Assembly: GCF_027887165.1 (NCBI RefSeq)
Contig: NC_077230.1
Location: 25,015,442 to 25,079,441, forward strand
Direction: 5' to 3'
From: Monodelphis domestica
Lineage: Eukaryota > Chordata > Mammalia > Didelphimorphia > Didelphidae
Length of the DNA: 64,000 bases
The position numbers and the translations under genes were made by a program. Positions 33,215 to 45,560 of this stretch are shown piece by piece. The notes beneath the pieces are model-generated. The model was not told the origin of the DNA. It ran no database searches and saw only the letters and a program-made list of their open reading frames with translations. The stretch's first letter is position 1. The number at the start of each line of letters is the position of its first letter.

Positions 33215-35640
33215 TTAATATTTTTTTCAATTATCAAGTAGCACCTCTCCACCACAGAAAAAAAACATTAATACAAAACATTTGCAATAAACAAGTATGG
33301 TTAAGCAAAATAAATTTCCATATTGTCTACGTTCAATATGTGTCTCATTTTGCTTATTAATCCTTTTATTGCCTCCTACTCTTTGTTAAGAGGTGAATAA
33401 CAATCTTTAGTGTTAGTCCTCTGAAATCATCATTGAGTTATTCAAACTTCTTAGATCTTTCAAACATCCTTTTTTTTTTAACAAAATTGATGTGATAATA
33501 TACATTGTTCTGGTTATGAGCAATTTACTTTGCATCAAATGTGTGTAAGTCATCCCAGGTTTCTTTTCATTTTTATTCATTTCTTGCAGGTAGTTCATCT
33601 TATTTATTACTCATGCAATCTGCATATGTAGTCTTTTATAATCCTCTCTTTTAATTAAAGGTATCTTTTCCCCCCTTCAGGTTTAGATTCAATTTTACTG
33701 GGTAAGTTTTTCTTTGCTATAGGCCTCTATCCTTTTCCCTCTCAAATATAATATTTCAAGCTCTTTTATAGTTGTGATTACTAAATTGCATATGATTCTA
33801 GTTGTGGTTCTTCAGTACTTTAATTTCTTTTGATTGCTTATAGTATTTTTTCTTGGGCCTAGTCATTCTAGAGTTTGACTATAATGTTCTTGAAAGTTTT
33901 CATTTTGGTGTTCCTTTTAGGTTTCCAGTATTTGTTTCAATTTCCACTTGCCTTCTGTTCTACGAGAGGAGGACAATTTTCTTATAAGATTTATTGAAAT
34001 GTGGTGTTTAGGCTTTAAGAAGTAAACAACTTTTAAGTGGCTCAACAATTCCTAATTTTTTTTGCTTCTTAATCTCTTTTCTAGGTCAGTTGTTTTTATT
34101 GTGAGATACTTCACAATTTCTTCTATTTTTTCAGCTTTTGAGTTTAATTTTCAAAATTTTTTTTCCTCAAGAAGTTATTTGTCTTTAACGATCCATTTTT
34201 GAAGTGTTTGTTGCTTGGGCAAGGTTTTTTATTTCTTATGCCAACTTGTTAATTACCTTTTCAATTCTTTCTTCCATAGCTCTGATTTCTTTTCTAGTTC
34301 TTTTCCTCCTAGTTCTATCATTTCATTTATAAACAAATTAAAATAATTTTTTAAACTCTTGCCTCATCTCTGCCAGGAATTCCAACTCACTCTGTGCCTA
34401 TGTTGTATTTTTCTCTAAAAATTTGTTTATACATTTTTTTTGACCTAATGAAAAGCCTGTTGGTACTCAATCTGTCATTCACCTTTCTAAAAGGCTTTTC
34501 CTAAGAGCCTGGAAAGAAGGTTAGGGAAAGGCCTTATTTCTTAATATTTTAAATAAATAAATATGCCTCCATAAGAGACAGCAGATGGTGGTGATATGAG
34601 TACTTGATTCAAAATAAAAAGACTCTAATTAGAGTCCTAGGACCACATTTACTAGTGGTATGATTGAGGAAATATCACTTGTCTTTTCTCTGTCTCAACT
34701 TCCTCATCTATAAAATAAGGATGACAACACTTGACTTCACAAGTCTGTTGGGTTATCATGATTGTCATGAATAAAGAAAACCAAAATGGTGGAAGGTGTG
34801 ATCTAGGAAAATGGGTTTGTTTTCCAATCCCCTCTGCTTGGGTTTCAAGCAGCGTTCCCTGTACTCAACAGCCATTTTTATTTCTGATACTGTCTCTTGA
34901 ACATCCTTGTTTTTTTGGTTGTTTCCTGTTCCTCTTCTTTCAACCTGATTCCTGACTTCAAATTTTATGTTAGGGCCAGGCTTTATACACTTCTTATGGA
35001 AAGGTCTATGTTGGTCCTTCTACCACATTCCTGGGCATTCTGATTGTTATGTTATTGGGTTTTTTTATTTTCTGCTACTTCAGAGTTACATAACTGCCAG
35101 ACTCCCTTTTTAGTCTGGGATTCCTGCCTCAGTTATTCCTTTATAAGCTCCAGACAATGCTAGAAGCTAGAACTGAGATCCTTCCCTGCCTTGGGGGTTC
35201 CAAGCTACACTGTACCTACTTACTTTTCTTGTGTGCTATATAGTCCATGAACTATAATCACTCTTATTTCAGAAAGTCACCCCTGGAGCAGATCTCTTCT
35301 ATTCACCCTAGATCTATGATTGGGGAGAAGGTAGAATGTGATGAGGCTGTCAATTGGCATCAGTTCCTGCATCCTACAGTATGAAGTGCTTCAGAAAGAG
35401 TCTAGGATTTCTTCTGGCTCTAGTACATGGCTTCTGCCTATGTTAGGGTATTCCCATACATGCACTTCTGGGCAGATCCTATTGCCTGAATTGGAAAAGT
35501 AACGTTATGTGACCTTTTCTTGAATTTCTTCATCAGAATTTAGTCTATTGTGTTTTCTAGATCTGTTTGGAAAAAACAAAAATTTTTGGCAGGATGGGGA
35601 ACTCATATTTCTAACTGTCACTCTGCTTTCTTAGTTTTTT
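33215..35640 (-). mobile_element. L1-related LINE with ORF1 but almost no ORF2, split by a SINE
   Basis: On minus, from right to left: a 5' UTR-like part (about 34,960-35,640), ORF1 remnants (about 33,650-34,450; coiled-coil part and then the RNA-binding part), a short ORF2 C-terminal/3' UTR part (about 33,230-33,640). The landmark GCAATAAACAAGTATGGTTA marks the L1 3' UTR. Most of ORF2 is absent, as in HAL1 elements or an internally deleted L1. A MIR-type SINE lies at about 34,575-34,790. Reading frames are destroyed. Confidence 0.65.
34575..34790 (+). mobile_element. MIR/MAR-type SINE
   Basis: Sense: GAGTACTTGATTCAAAATAA, AACTTCCTCATCTATAAAAT and GGATGACAACACTTGACTTC. Inserted in the LINE at 33,215-35,640. 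Confidence 0.75.
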
Positions 35641-35649
35641 CCTCTAGAG

Positions 35650-35975
35650 GATGATGTTCTTTGACATTTGAACTTGTGTAATTAGGACTTGCTCACCAGA
35701 ACTGTCTTTCCCAGCTTCCCATGTTCCTTCTCATGTTACATACTAATGTAGGAAAGAAATAAGCTTTGTATAGCTCCGCCCCCTCTCTTTTCATGAAAAC
35801 ATGGCTGTGGAGGTTGGGTGAGAGTCAGGCAGGAGAATTTTACCCATGTGTTCTTTACTTAGGCTTTTTAATTTTGTTTCTTTTATTTCTTCTACTTTAA
35901 GTGATTATTAATAAATTTTATAAAATATTTTACTTGGAGTTATTGGGTATTAATTTAAATTTTACAAACCTTAAA
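35650..35975 (+). repeat. Unclassified LTR-like repeat, copy B
   Basis: Ends with a GATTATTAATAAATTTT motif and a TTTTACAAACC terminus, like copy A at 3,329-3,605. A degraded fossil. Confidence 0.4.
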
Positions 35976-37249
35976 TTTTACAAACAACTATTTCCCTGCC
36001 ATCTCTTTTCGACTCCTGGGTTGGAAGGCTTCCACTTTTTTTAAGTCCCAAGATATTGCCACTTGGAATTAATAATCTTGAAAGATTTTTGCTGTAGAAT
36101 TCAAAATACTGTTTCCCAAAGTTCACAGCAGATATAAGCAAAATATTCAAATGGCTAACTTCCAGCATTCTGAACAATACAGGACAAATTGGGGAATCCA
36201 GAATCCTTACATCTGATCCCTCCTATGGTATCAGAACTTCCCCTAACTGCCAAATATGTAAATCAGCGCAGGAAGATCTTCTGTGGTATGCCTGCCATTT
36301 TGTACATATCAATTGATAAAGTCATGGATAAGGATTATTCTTCTTTGTATAGTGTTTTTGGCTATTTTTCTCTAACACATAAGTGACTTTCTCTTGTCAT
36401 CTTATGAGTATAATTCTAGACTCTTAAGCCAGTCAACAGGTTTATATTGTTCAGAACCCAGATAGTTAGGGAGCAATGTTTGTTTCCTTGTTTTCTAAAC
36501 AGTATAGATTTAGAAACTAATTTAAATATATGCTATTCATAAGCAGCATGAACTTTGTTATGTTTAATTACCAAATCACTTCTGCATTTTTATTAAACAA
36601 GAAAGTCTGTGTTTATGATTTTTCCAACAATATTTCTAAGCTTCCTTTTGTGCACAATGGCCAAACATAGTCATGTAAACACCTCTGGGACAGAGTTAAA
36701 TTGGACAGTATAATTTATCTTAAATATTTATTTTTAACTAGCTCATTATCTCTACAGAATTTTTTATTCAGTTTCAATGGAAGGAATCAAAGTCTTTTTC
36801 CCAATGCTGGTCTAAAAACCCAATAAGCATAACTGGGAATACTAGGGAGGCTCACGTATTAATTAAAATTTGAATTTCAGTAAGAGACAACCTTGATTTA
36901 CTCAACCAAAAAACAACAACAACACTCTGGGACAGGGAGTGAACACAGTAACAGACATCAAAGAATATTTGTCTCATTTATTTCTCCTCACTGGAAAGAG
37001 ATTACTTAAAACATCCAGATTTGAATTGAGGCTGTATTCAAAATTGAGGATTCTCAGGACTGTGAGAAATTAAAGAATGACCTAAAACAAGAAAACATAA
37101 TTGTAAATTTAATTTCTATTCACTCTATTCCTTTTTTTCTATTCTATTTCCATTCTAACTTCTTTTCACTTTATTCTTCTATCATGTAAAATTTCAGATA
37201 TGATGTTCAGTTTTGTGGAATTGGATTCGAACTTGGTTAGATGCAGATT
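35976..37249. other. No recognisable feature
   Basis: AT-rich, unique-looking DNA with no gene-like frame. Confidence 0.5.
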
Positions 37250-38470
37250 AAGAACAATCAATTGTGAAAAAAAATGCAAAGGAAGGAGGCCTTGCAGTCC
37301 CAGATCTCAAATTATACTATAAAGCATTGGTCATCAAAACAATTTGGTACTGGCTAAGAGACAGAAAAGAGGATCAGTGGAATAGTAACTAATGTAACTA
37401 AAATCAGAAGGGAAGCAACAAATTGGGAAACAAACTTCATAAAAACCTCTGACAAAGGTTTAATTACTCAAATTTACAAAGAGCTAAATGAATTGTACAA
37501 AAAATCAAGCCGTTCTCCAATTGATAAATGGGCAAGGGACATGAACAGGCAGTTCTCAGCCAAATAAATCAAAACTGTTAATAAGCACATGAAAAAGTGC
37601 TCTACATCTCTTATAATCAGAGAGATGCAAATCAAAACAACTCTGAGGTATCACTTCACACCTAGCATATTGGCTAACATGACAGCAAAGGAAAGTAATG
37701 AATGCTGGAGGGGATGTGGCAAAGTTGGGACATTAATTAATTGCTGCTGGAGTTGTGAATTGATCCAACCATTCTGGAGGGCAATTTGGAACTGTGCCCA
37801 AAGGGCGATAAAAGACTGCCTGCCCTTTGATCCAGCCATAGCACTGCTGGGTTTGTACCCCAAAGAGATAATAAGGAAAAAGACTTGTACAAGAATATTC
37901 ATAGCTGCACTCTTTGTAGTGGCAAAAATATTGGAAAATGAGGGGATGCCCTTCAATTGGTGAATGGCTGAACAAATTGTGGTATATGTTGGTGATGGAA
38001 TACTGTTGTGCTCAAAGGAATAATAAAGTGGAGGAATTCCATGGAGACTGGAACAACCTCCAGAAAGTGATGCAGAGCGAGAGGAGCAGAACCAGGAAAA
38101 CATTGTACACAGAGACTAAAACACTGTGGCACAATCGAACGTAATGGATTTCTCCATTAGTGTCAATGCAATGTCCCTGAACAATCTGCAGGGATCTAAA
38201 AAACACTATCCACAAGCAGAAGACAAACTGTGGGAGTAAAAACACTGAGAAAAAGCAACTGCTTGACTACAGGGGTTGAGGGGACATGTCTGAGGAGAGA
38301 CTCTAAATGAACACTCTAATGAAAATGGGTTCGAATCAAGGACACGTGATATCCAGTGGAATCACGTGTTGGCTATGGGAGAGGTGGTGGGAGGGGGGGA
38401 GGAAAAGAAAAGGATCTTTGTTTCCAATAAATAATGTTTGGAAATAACCAAATAAAATAATGTTAAAAAA
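37250..38470 (+). mobile_element. L1 LINE 3' part (ORF2 C-terminus + 3' UTR), internally deleted
   Basis: Opens with coding [20 protein letters not shown], typical of ORF2 after the RT domain. A break follows near 37,390, and reading resumes at [20 protein letters not shown] (from 37,589), [18 protein letters not shown] (the His of the zinc-knuckle-like motif is Asn) and [17 protein letters not shown] +1 shift moves the last part to 37,938-38,144 (WLNKLWYMLVMEYCCAQRN). The 3' UTR has a G-rich run and the CCAATAAATAATGTTTGG end. Of the L1s here this one has the best coding resemblance. Confidence 0.92.
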
Positions 38471-39234
38471 ACAATCAATTGAATTGCTTCTATAAATGCT
38501 CATATCTTTTCTTTAGTAGCTAAACTCTGCATTTATTTGGGTGAAAGCAGAAGGATCAGCTAGTTCAGTATAGTACTGCTTGCTCATTTAAAAAATGCTT
38601 TTTTGGTCTGGATCTGAGATTTTATTAATTTTTTCCACTTTAAATAATAGGTGTTTATGTTAATAAAATTTTGTTTTTAACTTTTTTAGCCACAGCAATA
38701 CATAATGCCTGGAGAAATACATTTTCTTCAAATTATTTACCACCTTTCCACTTCTTTCCAAATTATAAACTATATTCCTTCTCTAAGAGAGTCCAGGAAG
38801 TGATCCCAACACACACACACACACACACACACACACTATATATATATATATATATATATACACATACAAACAAACACATTCATAAACACTAGCACAAATA
38901 TGTACACATTCAGGTTGAATTTTTCCATCAGTAATGGAATATAAGTAGAAGGAATTTCTGTGGCATGCTGTAGATCTGGATATCAAAACATCTTATAATG
39001 CTTCTATGGTTTAATTCTACTTACAAACTATGGAAGATTGCCATGTTCACATACAATGTAATGCCCAGGATGATATTTTGAATGGGGAGGTCAAAGTTTA
39101 TGGTAACAAAGCTAGAATTTTGGCTAAATTCCAATGAAGGTCGTTGATAGGTCTGAATCTATGCTATACATTAAAATGAGAAAGAAAAAAAGCCTTGCTT
39201 AATTTACAGATATTCTCTCCACTAAAACAAGCAT
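38471..39234. other. No gene; compound CA/TA microsatellite inside
   Basis: AT-rich flank with (CA)n(TA)n at 38,809-38,868. Otherwise nothing recognised. Confidence 0.55.
38809..38868. repeat. (CA)n(TA)n compound microsatellite
   Basis: About 14 CA units followed by 11-12 TA units, then CACA/CAAA decay. Confidence 0.97.
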
Positions 39235-39235
39235 C

Positions 39236-39460
39236 TAGGCTGCTGGGTGGGTCAATGAACAGAGCACTGGGCCTGAAACCTGGAAGCTCTGAATTAAAAT
39301 ACAGCCTGAGATACTTATTGGTGTGTGGCCCTGGGCAAGTCATTTAACTTCTGTATGCCTTAGTTTCCTCATCCATAAAAGGGAGATAATAAAAGCACCC
39401 ACCTCCCAGAGTTGTAGCACATACTGAGCTCTCTACAAATGTTAACTATTATTGTTAACA
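39236..39460 (+). mobile_element. MIR-type core-SINE
   Basis: Sense GCACTGGGCCTGAAACCTGG, core GTGTGGCCCTGGGCAAGTCA, TTAGTTTCCTCATCCATAAA and GGGAGATAATAAAAGCACCC, ending near the TTAACTATTATTGTTA block. Nearly full length. Confidence 0.88.
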
Positions 39461-40299
39461 AAGCTTCTGCTACATTCCATCTCAGAGCTAAACTCACTGT
39501 CTAGTTGTGATAAACTTCCTCTATGTAATGCTTGCAAAGTCTATTATGATTCAATAGGAGTGATAAAAAAATATTGACATGTTATTGTATACACATGTCA
39601 AAAGTAGGTTATTGAATGGGAAAATGTTATATTTAAAAGTTCCCTTTCCCCTTGCAAAGCTCTTAACTTTTGATAAGTTTTATTGTTGTTTTATTTATAC
39701 ATAATACAGACTTTAAAAATTTTATACCTGCCTTCAAGTTATTAGTTGATTTCAATAGAAATGTTAACTTACCAGAAATGTTTCTCATTCTTGTCCTAAG
39801 TTTCTTAATCTAAGCTAAAAAGTCTCCAAAAAAGGAATTTGGAGACAAAACATATTACAAAAAACACTAGAGGCAAAATATGTCCAATGAATAGAGCCCT
39901 GGGGTAGGAGCAAGAGTGGTTGTTGTTGATCATCCTAATAATAACCAGATGTATGTGATTATTTCACTTTACATTCTTGAGCCTTAGCTACCTCTGGTGC
40001 CGTGTAAGTGGAGGGGACCAGTGGATGGGATCTCTAACATCCTTTGACTCAATGAACCTATTTCATGAATGAACATTTTGGAGAAATGTTTCAATATACC
40101 ATCTTAGGGTGATGGGAGTTCATTGATTGTGCTCTTACTTTCACATTTTATTCTCTATATCTTTTAGTGACAAATTTAAGAATAATTTTTAAAATATTAT
40201 TCCAATGTTACTATTAAATATAAATTGTAACTCTAACCTTCTTGACGGCGATTTTAGATTTAAATCAGTAGACCTGAATTAAGTATAGCTGATGAAGAT
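39461..40299. other. No recognisable feature
   Basis: AT-rich. No gene or repeat recognised. Confidence 0.5.
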
Positions 40300-42029
40300 T
40301 CTGTTTAATATGATGTCATGAAAGGTCACAGAGAAGCCCAGTTGTCCCACACATATTCAAGCAAATATCTAAAGTAGGAACAGACCAAATGGTGATCAAG
40401 AAAACCAAAGAGTAACTACAGTAAATCTCTTCATTCCTGAAAGAGCTGTCAAGGAAGATAGTCAAAAGCCTTCCAGACTTTTCTACCAGAAAAGACAACT
40501 TGAGCAAAGGTAAACAAGTCTACCAGTGCTAGGGCTGGAGCCAGTTCAGTATGAAGCACTCTGTGCTGAAGACAGATTCTGTAGGAAGGTGGTGGGAGGG
40601 AGGGTCAGGAAGTCCAGAGTTCTTAGATGTGGAATCCCCCATGGGGACAGTACTACAGAAGATACTTACTAATATCCCTCACTTTGTGAAATGAGTTACT
40701 TATTTCCCATAAAATGTAGTGAGGTTGCCCTTCAGACTTGATTGAGTCAAAGAAATGGGTAGCAATCAGGCTATTGTCATGGTTTCCTGAAAATAAAACC
40801 CAGAAGGATCCCCAGCTAGAATCAAAAGTTTTGGGCAACAGAACCTGCAGCTATAGGAATTTAAAGCTCTGTTTCAGCAAAACAAGTTGGTTTCTTCACT
40901 AAACACTCTTGTGGAATATCCTTGTGCTATGGCTAAGTAAATCTCCTTTTGTTAATTGCTCTTTTTTTTTCACAATTGTCATTTTATTAGAGCATCAAAT
41001 CTAAACTATCACGTTTAGATAGTCAGCTTCTCCTACAATTAAAACTACAGTGCTCTGTGTCGCCTAGGAGCTGAATGGGCTTTCTTGCTTGGAATACCCC
41101 AATGGGGTTTAAAATCTGCAGTGGTCAAACTCATAACACTCTAGAAGGCTCTGGACACCATATAATTCTGAACTCAGATGATTCATGGAAGTCCAAAGCA
41201 TCATCACTTTGAGTGCAGACAAATCAGGATCAAGTGTCAATATAAGCTCTCAGGTCATAGAGGTGGGCTGACATCTCATCCAGGAGTTCTGGACGGGACA
41301 GAGCCTAGTCTTGGCACAAAGTCCCAAATTAAGAAATGTTTCCATAGTTTTGAGTATACAGAAGACAGAACACAATGAAGAAATACTGTGGGTCAACACA
41401 TTCCCCAAAAATATATTCAGAAGAGGAAAAATTCCTCAAGAATCAGGAATATAGCTTAAAAGGAAAAAAAAAAACCTTCTTGGTCAGAAAAACTATAAAC
41501 AGTATCTAGAAGGAATGAATAAGGGAAAAATTGAGAGTATAAGTGTAATTGGAGCTCTGAAGGGAAGAGTTGGAAAGAGAATAGCTTAGATCAGAGAAGG
41601 TGGAATACATTTCAAAAGGTAATATATTTCTTGAATATTAGAATCAGCCAATAGAATTCAATGATTTCAAGAGACAAGAAGAAATATTACAACAAATTAT
41701 TATTCTAATTGTTCTAATGTTCAAAAAATTTAAAGATTTAAAAAAATAGAAGAAAATGTAACTAACCTGGAAAGCAAGTATAAAATAAATAATTAGAGAA
41801 TCATAAGAATTCCTGAAAACAAAATCAAGCAAAAAAACTTGGAGGTAATATTTCAAGAAGTTGTAAGTAAAAACTACTCTGATTTATTAGAATCAGAGGC
41901 AAAGTGAAATTAGAAAGAATCCATTTGTCTCTGACTGAAACTCCCTAATGAAATTTTTTAGAAGTGTTAGAGAACTATAAAAAATTTTAAAAAAGATAAT
42001 GGTGAGCTAAACAAAATAGATAGAAAAAC

Positions 42030-42806
42030 TGTTCCAATATAGCTTCAAAACTGTTCAAAACTGTTCGGATACTTTTGATAGAGGTAATCAAAAGTATCCT
42101 CGATGATGAAGTGAAGCTCAGATGTAAACTTCTCTTCAGGGCCAGGTGCAAGGATGCTAAAAAGACTCTTATTATAACAATAAAGTATTTATTGAAATAT
42201 ATAAGGATAAATAAAGGATTTCTAATTCTAAGGGATTCTAAATCCACCCAAATAAACTCCCAGGTTCCGCAAGGAACTGCTTCTCCTGTGTATCACAGTC
42301 TATACTATTCCTCCCTGATTTGACTAATCCAAATTTATATACTATCTAAATAAAAACTGCCACTAATATCCTTATAATTCTTAACTTTGCCTTCAAATTA
42401 TAAAATAGCAAAGACTAACTGGTTGAGTCTCAACAAGAATCCAGTTAGGAATCCAAACCAAAGACCAGGTTTTTCTTTGGTCTTCTCAGAGTTAAACAAT
42501 CTATAAAAACCACAATAGATATTCAATAGTGATTCCCAAGTTGGGAAAGGAAAACGCTGAGCTCCTTCAGATCTTTCCCTCAGACAGAGAGAGAGAGGCA
42601 GCTCTGAGAGAGAGAGAGAGAGTCTCTGAGTCTGTCTCTGTCAATTGCCAGAGAGAGTAATTGACATAGAAAATCGATTGTAACTGTCACATCTTAAATT
42701 AACATGCTCTCTTAGCTCTGCTTCAAATTCCAGTTCTTTTCTTAAGCAGCCACTTTACTTCATATCCCTAAACTAATAAAACAATACTTATTTTCTAATA
42801 TCATCC
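42030..42806 (-). mobile_element. LTR-like fossil inside the L1 ORF1 region
   Basis: Read on minus, a GA-rich and CT-rich upstream part is followed by an AATAAATACTTTATTG polyadenylation region and a short terminal part ending near 42,030. This layout resembles an ERV solo LTR. It carries a perfect 13-bp hairpin at 42,067-42,099. Flanking copies of a 36-bp segment (about 41,949-41,984 and 42,813-42,848, differing at about three positions) are much longer than an ordinary LTR target duplication. It is degraded and has no internal genes. Confidence 0.5.
42067..42099. repeat. Perfect 13-bp hairpin
   Basis: GGATACTTTTGAT (42,067-42,079) and ATCAAAAGTATCC (42,087-42,099) with a 7-nt loop, within the LTR-like element. 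Confidence 0.95.
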
Positions 42807-43020
42807 TTACTCCCTAGTGAATTTTTTTAGAAATGTTAGAGAACAAACCCAGAGTTTCCAGATTAAAAAAAAAATGAATGCTACAAGCAGAGAGAAAGAA
42901 AATTTTCAAGTATCAAGGAGCCATATTTAGGATCATACAAGACTTATCAGCTACTACTTTAAAGGAAAGTGAATTTTGGAATAAAAAATATTGAGTTTAC
43001 AGACCTGTGAAGAGAAATTA

Positions 43021-45239
43021 AGATTTGAGGTGACTTTGGTGGTGACATTATTAGTCAATTAGTCAAAGGTGACAATATTAGTCAAAATAATGTAAATAGT
43101 TTTATGTGTTTTTATTATTGGCCTCACCTGTTAATAAATCATATATAAAGTAATTTTGATATTTAAGTTTAAATAAATTTAAATTACAAATGGAAAGCAC
43201 AACAGAATATCAAGAACTAGAATGGTACATACATTGGTTGCCTTGTCCTTCACCGACTCTTTTAATTTTAGATTTATATTAAATCTGTGAGATACCTGAA
43301 AATATTTTTATTGGCCTTTTTGAGGTGTATTTTATCTCTAGTCAAGAATTTGTCAATTATATATTGTAAATTATAATCCAGAAATCTAAATCACATGATT
43401 TTCAATATTGAATATGGAGAACGTCCTTCAAGTCCCTTTAGTTTCTTCTCCAGAGGAGAAATCAAGTTACATTTAGAAGTCAGCTAACAGTTGCTCACCA
43501 GAGGTAGAAATATAAATAATACACTCCAAAATTTCATTTGTCCTCCATATTAAGAGAGATTTTGTGAGCTAAAATGTGTACAATCATACATTTCTTAGAT
43601 ATGTTAAATCTTTTGGACTGAAAAGAACTTCAGTTTGGAATTTTGTTTTGTTTTGAGACAGAAAAAAAGAAAGAAGAAACATCTACTGGAAGACTCCATG
43701 CTTTGGCTTGGGAGCATTGCCCCAGTGGTTACAAGCAGAAGTAAAAATAAAGAGAATGGGTGCAATGTGCTGACTGGACTAGAGATAATGGGCTAGAGAT
43801 AGTTGGGGGAAGCAGAGAGCAACCAAGCCATAAATGAGGATATCAGGGTGAAATGAGAAATTATATTTGGTGAGAACAAATGGAGATCAATCCATAGTCT
43901 TTTTCTCCTTTTCATTTCCCAGAGTAGTACATTAAACAAATTTTTACCAATATTAAATTTAGATTTCATTCCCTTCTATTCCCTTCAGACCAAATAGAAA
44001 ACAAAAGGAATGCAGGGGAAAGTGATTTCAACATTATTGTAACCTCCATTTTTTTTTAAGGCGGAGAACCAGGTCAGCCATGGTTTTATTCCTTGCTAAG
44101 CTGCATTCCTGACTTTTTGACAGAACTTTTTCCACCATGTCACAGAAACTTCATCATTCTAAAAGTTCATCCACTACTGGAATACACTCACATTGGAAAT
44201 CTCCTCCTCCAATATGACTTTTTCCTCTAATTGACTTGGTTCCTTCTAGAACCCCTACTTTGAAAGTCATTGCGAGTAAATTGTTGAATCCTATTAATTT
44301 GAGTTTGAAGGTCAAGATTATTGAAAATAGACTCTTGAACTAGTTAAAGAGAGAGGCAGAGACAAAGAAAAGATCATGAAAAAGTAAGACAGGAAAGAAA
44401 GAGAAATACAGTGAGAGAAACAGAGACAGACACCCAAGGGCGGTATGGTTATCCCCAAGCATACACTACATTTAGCCTAATGTCCAATGAAAGTCATCCT
44501 TACTATGACAAATAGATGCAAATAATTTCCTTAGCTAATATTTATTGAAAAGTTACAAATGCTTACCTATAACTACTTTTAAATATTTTAATTTAGAGGG
44601 AGTTGCAGTTTTTTTAAAACTAAGTTAGTGTTAAATTTATCAAAGCGAATATTGTTAAAATACATAACACATAGCATTCGACTTCCACCGAATATTCATT
44701 TCAAATTTACACATTATATTCAAGTTCAACAAGCAATTTGATGGTACAACTTAATTGTATCATGAGCCTAAACCGTCATGAAGATTCAATGACTCAAATT
44801 TGCCCTCATTTAGGTGTAGTGTCTTAAATAATCAGGATACTAAATTCACTTTCAATTGGAATAAATTCATTATGATTGTTTTTCCTTTGGTTAACTTTGA
44901 TATGAACTTTGTTTTCATGAAAAAAGAAAGGATACATTTATATGGCAGTTTACTTTAAAATGTCCAGTAATTTTGGTCATTCCTTCAAATTGCCTGTGAA
45001 GTATCTGTTTCCTATCCCTGGATGGTACAACTCACAGTTTGGAAAACTGCCTTAAGAAATGAATTTAGGAGAAACAACTTTAAATTGTTTTTAATCGGCA
45101 TTACTTAGTTGAACCCATTAAATATATTCTCCCATTAATTTTAATAGACACCCCAAGAAACACTATAAGTGGCAAAGTCACCTCAATACAGGTCTTAAGA
45201 TTATCACAAACCAAAGGTTGTTTGTTTGTTTTTTAATGT
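43021..45239. other. No gene; few recognisable repeats
   Basis: AT-rich unique-looking DNA. A GA-rich patch lies at 44,345-44,430. The part 44,580-44,860 looks compositionally mixed and could hold conserved non-coding sequence; this is a guess. Confidence 0.45.
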
Positions 45240-45560
45240 GGTTAACAAACCTCTACTGTGATGCCTTTTCAGATGGAGGAAAGCCTCTACTCATTGACTG
45301 GAGAAGAACAAGCCCAATCAAAAAACTGCTGTTGAGCTGATCAAAGGCAGTGCCATTGAACTACCCTATTGGGTAGCCAATAGGAAGGCATCCCCCCTTT
45401 ATTTTTCTATGAATTCAATATAAGCAGGAATTCTTCTCCCTTCCTTTGCCATCCCATTTATACCATTTTCTCTTAGTTTGTGTAATACACTTAGAAACAT
45501 ATTTCCCATCTACTACTCTGTTGTTACCCATCCCAGTAATGTTATTGTTTTCCCCCCCTT
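45240..45560 (+). repeat. Suspected LTR fragment with double CCAAT palindrome
   Basis: Contains CCTATTGGGTAGCCAATAGG (45,365-45,384), then a TATAAG-like motif (45,420) and a pyrimidine-rich stretch, an order resembling a retroviral LTR promoter. No ends or family could be established. Confidence 0.3.

Larger units (their letters stand above)
40300..43020 (+). mobile_element. L1-related 5' region and ORF1, interrupted by an LTR-like element
   Basis: A 5' UTR-like part (about 40,300-41,330; GGGCAACAGAACCTGCAGCT) is followed by degraded ORF1. Around 41,800-41,935 the reading RIIGIPENKIKQKNLEVIFQ and then ERIHLSLTETP matches L1 ORF1. After the interruption, 42,870-43,010 gives KIFKYQGAIFRIIQDLSATT, the RNA-binding part of ORF1. 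No ORF2 follows. Many frame breaks. Confidence 0.65.
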
